NCBI GenBank assembly: GCA_905215195.1
Contig: CAJMPF010000066.1
Location: 1-8,509 of the forward strand
Reading direction: 5' to 3'
Length of the DNA: 8,509 bases
Source of the DNA: an uncultured bacterium
GTDB taxonomy: Bacteria; Actinomycetota; Coriobacteriia; Coriobacteriales; Coriobacteriaceae
Each line of letters opens with the position of its first letter. The stretch's first letter is position 1. The notes below the pieces were generated by a model that ran no database searches, was not told the origin of the DNA, and was given only the letters and a program-made list of their open reading frames with translations. A program made the position numbers and the translations under genes. Below are positions 1 to 5,510 of this stretch, piece after piece.

Positions 1-805
1 GCTCGGAGCCGTAGCGCACATTCACTGTTGAGCTGTCCGCCCCATTGGGTTCAATCGACATGATGCCGGGCCAGTCTAGGCGCTCTGCCAAGGCGCGCGG
101 CATGAGAAGCTTCGCGCTCCGCTCCGCCTGGGCGAGGGAGTCATGGAGGGTCGCGGGCTCCGGTGCGTGGCACACGACGGAGTCGTCGGTCAAGACCAGG
201 CCCTCGATTTTATCCATGCGGTAGGTACGCTGTTCGTCGACCGCGACATCCCAGGCAATCAGATACGTTTGGTCGCCGTTTGTTGTGATGCGCAAGGGGT
301 CGACCAAACGCTCGCGCGCTTGTGCGTCATCCATCGAGCGATACGAGATGCGGCAGCGAACGCCGTCCCGAATGGCGCAGCTCAGCTGCTGCCAGTGCGA
401 CCCGTGGTTGACGGTGTCAAAGACGCGCTGGTTATAGCCAAGCTCTTCGGGTAGAAGGGCATGTCGAATCCGAGCTGCCGCCTGGGGATCGATCCCCAAC
501 GATTCAAGTTCATGATTGAGCACAGCGCCCTCGGCGGCACTCAGACGCAGCGGCAGCACGCGCCCCGCATCACCGATGAGGACCACGCACTCGCCACGGC
601 GTTCGCAGATAATACGTGCGCCCGATTCCCGGTCCGCAAGCGTCGAGACGATCTCGAGAATCTCGTCGAGCGATGCCCCCGTGATATCAAAGCGGCTGCA
701 AAGCTCGTCTCGTGTCATGCCATTCTCGCCGGCGGCGTAGAGGGCCTCCATGATGTCGATGGCGCGCGAGAGTCTTTGCTCGCTGGTGAGTTTACGCACG
801 GGCAT
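1..805 (-). CDS. WYL-domain transcriptional regulator, PafC-like (C-terminus cut by window edge)
   Basis: The frame is open from an ATG at 805 to the left edge, giving 268 complete codons and no stop. Residues about 7-70 look like a helix-turn-helix or winged-helix region, including the stretch TRDELCSRFDITGASLDEIL. Residues about 140-206 match a WYL domain: RCRISYRSMDD, then VDPLRI, then YLIAWD at 181-186 and RTYRMDKI at 193-200. Residues 207 onward start the C-terminal extension typical of these proteins. The start overlaps the end of the upstream regulator gene by 14 bp, so the two are surely co-transcribed and probably translationally coupled; an AAAGGA lies about 12 nt before the ATG. 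Known for the family: PafB and PafC are adjacent WYL proteins that act together as a DNA-damage-response activator in actinobacteria. Calling this one PafC-like rests on order and architecture, not on a search. It could be another paired WYL regulator. Confidence 0.88.
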   Translation of the reverse strand, partial: MPVRKLTSEQRLSRAIDIMEALYAAGENGMTRDELCSRFDITGASLDEILEIVSTLADRESGARIICERRGECVVLIGDAGRVLPLRLSAAEGAVLNHELESLGIDPQAAARIRHALLPEELGYNQRVFDTVNHGSHWQQLSCAIRDGVRCRISYRSMDDAQARERLVDPLRITTNGDQTYLIAWDVAVDEQRTYRMDKIEGLVLTDDSVVCHAPEPATLHDSLAQAERSAKLLMPRALAERLDWPGIMSIEPNGADSSTVNVRYGSE

Positions 806-1814
806 GCTTGTGCACCGTCCTTTCGATGAGGTGATTCCACGCCCGCTTGAGAGCATCGGGGGCGACGGGCCTCATGCCATCCATGGCATGGGCCATGCAA
901 AACGAGGCTGCGGCTTCAAAGTCGCGCACGTCAACGGTCCAGGTCCACTCTGCTTCGGTGCGCGTGAGTTCGCCTCGTCCGCGTGTGAGACCGCTGATCA
1001 TATCAGCCTGCGCTTCACGCGCGAACGAGAACGTAGCCGCAACGGGTGGGCGGTCGGCAAAATCAAACTCAAAGAATAAGTAATCGTTGAGGTTGAAATC
1101 CGCAGGAATGGCGTAGGCCTTCGAAGGTCTCCAGGCGCGAACGATACGGTCGCAGCGGAATGTCCTGATGTCGTCGGTGGCATTGTCGAGGCCGCAGAAG
1201 TATGCCGTGCCCTCGCGCTCGAACATGCCGTAGACGCAAACGGTCCGCTCGCGTTGCTCGCCGCGTCCGTTTTGGTACAAAAAGCGCAGCGCGCAACGCT
1301 CGGCAAAGGCACTCCATACCGCATCGACGGCGGGAGAGCGGCGGATCGGGGCCTCTCCTGTCGTCGACATGCCGGTGAGGTAGGCAATCTTGGAGCGAAT
1401 GTCGGCAAGCGGCGCGGCAAAGGTGGATGAGCCTGCTGCGAGTGTCTGGTCGATGGCATTGAGCAGGATGTCGGCATCGTCTGCGGTGATGAGGCCGCCT
1501 GCTGCAAAGGTGTGCTCGCGGTCGATTGTCCACGAGCTTTCCTCGGTCTCCTGCGCGCCGGCGGGGCGAACCTCCTTGATTAAGATGCCACGCTCGAGCA
1601 GTTTGTCACGATCGCGCCGAAACTTTCGCTTATCCGAGTCGATGTTGCCCGAGCCATATCCCAGGTCAGAATCCAAGACGATCTGCTCGGTCGTCAGCGG
1701 TTTGGGGGAGCTATTGAGCACAAAGAAAAGATTGAGGATGCGCTGAGCCGTTTTATCGAAACTGGGCTCCGAATTCCCCTTTTTAATTGTCGCGGTCGCG
1801 TCGCTTGCCGTCAT
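792..1814 (-). CDS. WYL-domain transcriptional regulator, PafB-like
   Basis: This is a complete 340-aa protein, close to the usual length of PafB/PafC-type regulators. Residues about 20-80 form a winged-helix DNA-binding region: TAQRILNLFFVL, then PLTTEQIV, then KRKFRRDRDKLLERGILI. The RRDRDKLLERGI segment is very like the recognition part of PafB proteins. Residues about 165-232 are the WYL domain: ALRFLYQNGRGEQRERTV, AYFCGLDN (the W-Y-L core is A-Y-F here), then RTFRCDRIVRAW with Arg220 and Arg224 as possible ligand contacts. Residues about 255-335 are the C-terminal extension (WCX-type). The ATG at 1814 follows GAGGA with a short 4-nt gap. A possible -10 TAAAAT lies at 1850-1855 on this strand, but no clear -35 goes with it. 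The gene is divergent from the M28-like membrane gene and overlaps the next WYL gene by 14 bp. WYL domains sense nucleic acid or small ligands in known cases; the ligand here is unknown. Confidence 0.9.
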   Translation of the reverse strand: MTASDATATIKKGNSEPSFDKTAQRILNLFFVLNSSPKPLTTEQIVLDSDLGYGSGNIDSDKRKFRRDRDKLLERGILIKEVRPAGAQETEESSWTIDREHTFAAGGLITADDADILLNAIDQTLAAGSSTFAAPLADIRSKIAYLTGMSTTGEAPIRRSPAVDAVWSAFAERCALRFLYQNGRGEQRERTVCVYGMFEREGTAYFCGLDNATDDIRTFRCDRIVRAWRPSKAYAIPADFNLNDYLFFEFDFADRPPVAATFSFAREAQADMISGLTRGRGELTRTEAEWTWTVDVRDFEAAASFCMAHAMDGMRPVAPDALKRAWNHLIERTVHKHARA

Positions 1815-1882
1815 AGAGTCCTCGCATGAGAAGGTGGTTTGCTGCCATGATTTTAGTCCGATATGGAGATTAGGCTATATCC

Positions 1883-1905
1883 TTGTCCGCTCGGGGCGTT
1901 AAGAT
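1883..1905 (+). promoter_or_regulatory. Possible RecA-NDp-like (PafBC-type) promoter
   Basis: TTGTCCGCT, then exactly 8 nt, then TAAGAT. The published PafBC-dependent RecA-NDp pattern is TTGTCRGTG-N8-TAnnnT. The first five bases, the seventh base, the 8-nt spacing and the TAnnnT all agree; three of the first nine bases differ. It points toward the M28-like gene and lies beside a PafBC-like regulator pair, which is the main reason to take it seriously. A short degenerate pattern can arise by chance. Confidence 0.35.
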
Positions 1906-1938
1906 GGCCCGAATTCGGTCGTTTGCGCTCGCTCGGGG
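1888..1938. repeat. 9-bp direct repeat, 42 bp apart, in the divergent promoter region
   Basis: CGCTCGGGG occurs at 1888-1896 and again at 1930-1938, exactly 42 bp start to start, about four helical turns. The second copy directly abuts the TATACT at 1939. The copies fall on the same face of the helix between divergent genes, so they could bind a regulator. No function is shown by the sequence alone. Confidence 0.4.
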
Positions 1939-1944
1939 TATACT
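1922..1944 (+). promoter_or_regulatory. Possible promoter with -10 TATACT for the M28-like operon
   Basis: TATACT at 1939-1944 is a good -10 hexamer about 70 nt upstream of the chosen start codon at 2013. No good -35 sits at 17 nt: TTCGGT at 1914-1919 would give a 19-nt spacer. Read in the RecA-NDp layout, TTTGCGCTC at 1922-1930 is followed by 8 nt and then TATACT, with 5 of 9 upstream bases agreeing. A second AT-rich hexamer, TATATA, lies at 1951-1956. Confidence 0.4.
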
Positions 1945-2000
1945 TTCGACTATATACGGTTCTAATGTGCATGCATTGGGCCTATTTGTCGGATTATGGA

Positions 2001-2012
2001 TGTGGAGCGCAC
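2001..2012 (+). promoter_or_regulatory. Ribosome binding site deciding the start of the M28-like gene
   Basis: TGTGGAGCGCAC directly precedes the ATG at 2013, placing GGAG 5 nt from the start codon. The earlier in-frame ATG codons at 1863, 1965 and 1971 have no comparable site. The 50 extra residues they would add show no domain resemblance and overlap the promoter-like elements. Confidence 0.7.
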
Positions 2013-5000
2013 ATGGCGAACACCCAGAACTATATTAACCACCTGCTGCAGAACACCGGCATTACGCCGGCATGCAGCGAAGAAGAGCGCTTGGCTGCCG
2101 AGGATATCGCTCAGATCTTCCGCAACCACGGCTTTGATCCCGAGGTTCAGGAGTTCAATGCCCCGGCGCCCAGTAGATTGGCATTTGCCGTTACCGGTAT
2201 TCTTGCGTTTGCCGGCGCCCTGCTGATGGGCATCGGCGGCGGTATCGGCTTGGTCGGCACCTTGCTGGCTATTGTCGGCGCCGTTCTTTACGTGCTCGAG
2301 CGCACGGGCCACCCCGTGGTTTCGCGTCTGGGCAAGACGGGCGTGAGCCAAAATGTCATCGCCTACCACAAGGCCTCGGGCCCGCTCGCGTCCCCGCGTA
2401 ACCGCCCGGTGGTCGTTGTCGCACACTACGACTCTCCCCGTGCTGAGCTGCTCGCCCGCGAGCCTTATGCTTCGTATCGTGCGCTCATCGCCAAGCTGTT
2501 GCCCGTTGCCACGGTTGCCCCCGCTGCCGTTGCCATCCTGCGTATCCTGCCGCTCCCCGGCGCGCTCAAGGTTCTGCTGTGGATTGTCGCGATCCTCGCT
2601 TCCCTCGTTGCACTTGCCAACGCGGCAAACATCATCTCTAACCGCCATATTCTTCCCTATACGTCCGGCGCGGTGTGCAACAAGTCTTCTGTCGCCGCTA
2701 TGCTCGGCGTTATGGACAACGTTGCTCCCTTCCAGGGCGAAAACGAGTTTCCCGACGATGTTCCGTTCGATACCTATTTTGGGGAGCAAAAGCGTCGTGC
2801 CGAGGAAATGGCGCGTGCAGCGGCGGAATATGCCGCGGCCCAGCAGCAAAACGACTACGGCAACACCATCGAGTATGAAGAGCCTACCTACGCCGAGGAC
2901 GAATTCGGTCAGCCGATTGCTCCCGACGCTCAGACCGAGCCCGAACAGGGTGAGGCTTTCGACGAGCAAATCGAGGGCTTTGAGGGTGCGTCTGCCGACG
3001 AGACGCTGATCGGCGCTATCGTGCCTGAGGATCAGAATCAGGCTGCCCAAGCCGAAGAGTTCAATGACGAGGTTCCCGCTGCCGAGCCGGCGGAGGAGTC
3101 TGCCGAGCCCGAGCCCAAGCTCTATCGCAACGCCGCCGGCAACATCCGCTTTGGTTCGGATGCCATCCGTGCGCTCGGAATGCTTCCCGAGTCCTGCACG
3201 CTCGATTACGAGGAGGGCGAGGAGCCAACGTTTGAGCCCGAGCCTGCCCCCGTCGTGGCTGCGCCTGCGCCCGTTGTCGCTGCGGATGATGAGTCTGCCG
3301 CGGTTACCGCTGCCGTTGCCGATCCCGAGGCGGTGTCCGCGTTCGATCCCGCGGCAGGACTGGACATTTTGGCTCCCGCCGCGCCGGCGCAAGACGTTGC
3401 GGACGAGTCTGACGACGATTACGTTGAACAACCGAGGCGCGTGTCTTACGAGAGCGATACTGATTTCTCGGCCGAGATTCCCGCGGCAACGCCGCATGCC
3501 GACATTGCATCCGCGTTCTCGTCGATTGGCGCCAGCGCTTCCAACTTCTTTAAGGGTGCGTTTGCAAAGGGCAAGAAATTTGTCGACGATTTCGAGGAGA
3601 AGCGCGCTGCCGCACGCGAGGCTGCCGAGCAGGAGGCTATCGCTCAGCAGCAGGCAGCCGAGGCGGCACGTGAGCTCGCGGCGCAAGAGTTCGAGCAGAA
3701 CGAGGCTATGCAGTCCGCGCCCGTCGAAGCCGCCGAAGCTACAACGTCCTTTGAGTCCCAGCAACCGGCGTCCGCGGATGTTGTTGAAGCGACGACGTCT
3801 TTCGAGGCTCAGCAGCACGTCGATAGCACCATGTCGTTTGATGCCGCGCAGTTCGATTCCACGATAACGTTTGAAAAACAGGGCACCGCGATTGCCGAGC
3901 CCCTTCCTGTTTCCGATGAGCAGGGCGACGCGGCAGACGATGACGAGCCTGTTGATGCTGCCGAAATCCAAGATGCCGCCGAGGACGAGTCCGTCGAGGC
4001 CAACTCTGACGAAGAGCAATACGCGGCAGCCGATCAAGGTGATTCGACCGAGGTCGAGCAGGAGGAAGTGCCTGCGGTTTCCGAGACTCCCGAGACGGAT
4101 GAGTCGAGGCCTTACTCCACGCAGATTTTCACCATGCCGACCCCGAGTGGTTCCGGTGCCACGGTTGCCAATGTCGCTCCCACTCAGGACGAAACGGTCG
4201 ATTCCCTTATGGCCCAGATTTCCTCCCAGGCATCGCCGCGTCCGCAGATGAATGTTCCCGATCCGGCGTCGGCACCGTCGCCTGCACCTTCCTCGTCTCC
4301 GCTGGCTTCGGTCCCCGATCCGTCGCTGCCGTCCATGAAGCAGGCAAACGTTGCGTCTCGCACGTCGCTGTTCGACCTTCCCGACCCCTCCGCACAGGTC
4401 AACGATCCCTTTGCTACTGCCCAGGGTCCCGAACCCACATCGGCACCCGTTGCGCCTCCTATGCCCGTTGCGTCGGGCGCGCAGCCGATCGAGACCATTT
4501 CGGCTCCCGCCCCGGCGGCACCCAAGTCTCGTAAGCGCGGCCTGGGTGGTCTGTTCGGCCGTAAAAAGAAAAACGAGCAGGACAGCATGAGTGACTGGCT
4601 GGGCGTCGAAGACGATTACGATGCCAAGAAGTCCGGTCGCGGTATCGGTTCGTGGGATAACTTCGAGGACGATAACGATGGCTGGAAGGGTGGCGCTACG
4701 TCTTCCGATGGCGCTTCTTCCGAAGATATGCTCTCGGCTGTCGCCTCTATGGGCGATGATGAGCTGCTTGGTCACGATATCTGGTTTGTGGCAACGGGCG
4801 CCTCGGATTGTGATGGTGCCGGCATGAAGGCCTTCTTGGCTTCGCATCGCGATAAGCTCCGCGGCGTATTCTTCATCAATCTTGAATCCGTCGGCGCCGG
4901 TAGGCTTTCGGTTGTGACGGTCGAGGGCGAACAACAGCTGCTCAAGGGCGATCGCCGCATCATGAACCTGGTCAGCAAGGTCTGCAAGTCGTTCCATGTC

Positions 5001-5204
5001 GATTGTGGCGCGCTCGAGATGCCCTATGCCAAGACCGATGCCTATGCCGCGCTCGAGGCGAGCCGCCGAGCCCTCACCATCGCCGGCGTGGACGGCACGC
5101 GTCTGGCTTGCGCTCGTACCGAGGACGACCTGCCCCACAATGTCAACCCGACGAACATTGCTACGGTATCCGAGGTCGTGACCGAGGTTATCCGCCGTTC
5201 GTAG
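2013..5204 (+). CDS. Membrane protein with degenerate, split M28-peptidase-like domain and large acidic insertion
   Basis: This is a 1063-aa protein. The ATG at 2013 is preferred because GGAG precedes it by 5 nt and the promoter-like elements lie inside the longer in-frame extension to 1863. Residues 1-54 resemble the N-terminus of M28 aminopeptidases. Hydrophobic hairpins lie at about 55-95 and 161-206, so four membrane spans are likely, with the bulk of the protein cytoplasmic. The M28 strand with H138-Y-D140-S is present, as is the SGAVCNKSSVAA loop (219-229), but the bridging Asp is Cys222. Residues about 241-915 are an insertion rich in Asp, Glu, Ala, Pro and Ser. The fold then resumes: DIWFVATGASD at 922-932, where the usual Glu-Glu is Ser931-Asp932; INLESVG at 955-961, where the usual Asp is Glu958; and RTEDDLPHNV at 1035-1044, where the zinc His is Arg1035. 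It is therefore probably a pseudo-enzyme or has a changed activity. The partner and role are unknown. It is co-directional with the small membrane gene after it. Confidence 0.9.
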   Translation: MANTQNYINHLLQNTGITPACSEEERLAAEDIAQIFRNHGFDPEVQEFNAPAPSRLAFAVTGILAFAGALLMGIGGGIGLVGTLLAIVGAVLYVLERTGHPVVSRLGKTGVSQNVIAYHKASGPLASPRNRPVVVVAHYDSPRAELLAREPYASYRALIAKLLPVATVAPAAVAILRILPLPGALKVLLWIVAILASLVALANAANIISNRHILPYTSGAVCNKSSVAAMLGVMDNVAPFQGENEFPDDVPFDTYFGEQKRRAEEMARAAAEYAAAQQQNDYGNTIEYEEPTYAEDEFGQPIAPDAQTEPEQGEAFDEQIEGFEGASADETLIGAIVPEDQNQAAQAEEFNDEVPAAEPAEESAEPEPKLYRNAAGNIRFGSDAIRALGMLPESCTLDYEEGEEPTFEPEPAPVVAAPAPVVAADDESAAVTAAVADPEAVSAFDPAAGLDILAPAAPAQDVADESDDDYVEQPRRVSYESDTDFSAEIPAATPHADIASAFSSIGASASNFFKGAFAKGKKFVDDFEEKRAAAREAAEQEAIAQQQAAEAARELAAQEFEQNEAMQSAPVEAAEATTSFESQQPASADVVEATTSFEAQQHVDSTMSFDAAQFDSTITFEKQGTAIAEPLPVSDEQGDAADDDEPVDAAEIQDAAEDESVEANSDEEQYAAADQGDSTEVEQEEVPAVSETPETDESRPYSTQIFTMPTPSGSGATVANVAPTQDETVDSLMAQISSQASPRPQMNVPDPASAPSPAPSSSPLASVPDPSLPSMKQANVASRTSLFDLPDPSAQVNDPFATAQGPEPTSAPVAPPMPVASGAQPIETISAPAPAAPKSRKRGLGGLFGRKKKNEQDSMSDWLGVEDDYDAKKSGRGIGSWDNFEDDNDGWKGGATSSDGASSEDMLSAVASMGDDELLGHDIWFVATGASDCDGAGMKAFLASHRDKLRGVFFINLESVGAGRLSVVTVEGEQQLLKGDRRIMNLVSKVCKSFHVDCGALEMPYAKTDAYAALEASRRALTIAGVDGTRLACARTEDDLPHNVNPTNIATVSEVVTEVIRRS
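3735..3884 (+). repeat. Four imperfect 10-residue repeats inside the M28-like protein's insertion
   Basis: The encoded units are EATTSFESQQ (3735-3764), EATTSFEAQQ (3786-3815), DSTMSFDAAQ (3822-3851) and DSTITFEKQG (3855-3884), residues 575-624 of the protein. The consensus is [DE]-x-T-x-[ST]-F-[DE]-x-x-Q. The first two copies differ by one residue but use different synonymous codons, so the protein motif rather than the DNA seems to have been kept. Each unit is a Thr/Ser next to acidic and aromatic residues, which would suit a short binding or phosphorylation motif. That is inference. Confidence 0.7.
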
Positions 5205-5214
5205 ACGGAGCTCT

Positions 5215-5220
5215 AAGGAG
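5215..5220 (+). promoter_or_regulatory. Strong Shine-Dalgarno for the GTG-started small membrane gene
   Basis: AAGGAG lies 5 nt before the GTG at 5226, inside the 21-bp gap after the M28-like gene. It decides the non-ATG start and supports real translation of this small ORF. Confidence 0.8.
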
Positions 5221-5225
5221 TCAAC

Positions 5226-5444
5226 GTGTTTTCGTATATTAAGCGCCATTGGCCTGTCTACGTGATTTTGACCTTGATTGCCATTGCGTTAGGATTTGGG
5301 GCTGCCTACATCGTGGGTGCAAAGGGCTCGACCCCCGCCTCCGCAATCAGCGAAGAGGTGGAGCAAGAACAGAGCACGGGTGCCGATGGGATTCCTGAGT
5401 CCGAGCAGGCAATCGTTGATGGTGGATCTTCGTCTGCAGAGTAG
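5226..5444 (+). CDS. Small single-pass membrane protein with acidic tail, unknown function
   Basis: This is a 72-aa protein starting at GTG (MFSYIKRHWPVYVIL...) after a strong AAGGAG site. Residues about 10-31 are one hydrophobic segment with a small-residue face (GFGAAYIVGA). Lys6, Arg7 and His8 precede it, so the N-terminus is probably inside and residues 34-72 outside. The tail is acidic and polar (EEVEQEQ, then ESEQ) with no Cys and no known motif. It starts 21 bp after the stop of the M28-like gene and is followed by a terminator, so the two form an operon. The function is not recognised. It might be an accessory subunit of the larger membrane protein, but only the neighbourhood suggests this. 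Confidence 0.8.
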   Translation: MFSYIKRHWPVYVILTLIAIALGFGAAYIVGAKGSTPASAISEEVEQEQSTGADGIPESEQAIVDGGSSSAE

Positions 5445-5465
5445 ATACGGCGATTTAAATGATTG

Positions 5466-5503
5466 AAAGCGGGCGAGCCGGGGGACTGGCTCGCCCGCTT
5501 TTT
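5466..5503. terminator. Rho-independent terminator between convergent genes, probably bidirectional
   Basis: A perfect 14-bp inverted repeat (AAAGCGGGCGAGCC at 5466-5479 with its complement at 5488-5501) flanks an 8-nt loop. On the plus strand it ends in five T residues. On the minus strand the A-rich base of the stem gives a shorter T-run. It lies 21 bp after the small membrane gene and 7 bp before the stop codon of the converging surface-protein gene, so it probably serves both transcripts. Confidence 0.92.
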
Positions 5504-5510
5504 CATCGTG

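Noticed and set aside
143..829. Plus-strand open frames opposite the PafC-like gene
   Set aside because: The minus-strand frame is open throughout and encodes a recognisable WYL domain. The plus-strand products have no domain and overlap one another.
1986..2008. A second TTGTC element (TTGTCGGAT) just upstream of the start codon at 2013
   Set aside because: The base pattern is close to the RecA-NDp upstream half, but no TAnnnT follows after 8 nt, and transcription from it would begin at or inside the start codon.
1863..2012. An N-terminal extension of the M28-like gene from the ATG at 1863
   Set aside because: No good ribosome site precedes it, it covers the promoter-like elements, and the extra 50 residues show no family resemblance.
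1962..5249. A 1095-codon open frame on the minus strand opposite the M28-like gene
   Set aside because: It is exactly codon-in-register with the sense gene, so it only needs the sense gene to avoid TTA, CTA and TCA codons, as GC-biased codon use does. Its product is Arg/Gly-rich with no recognisable domain, while the sense frame carries the M28 motifs, membrane spans and a good ribosome site.
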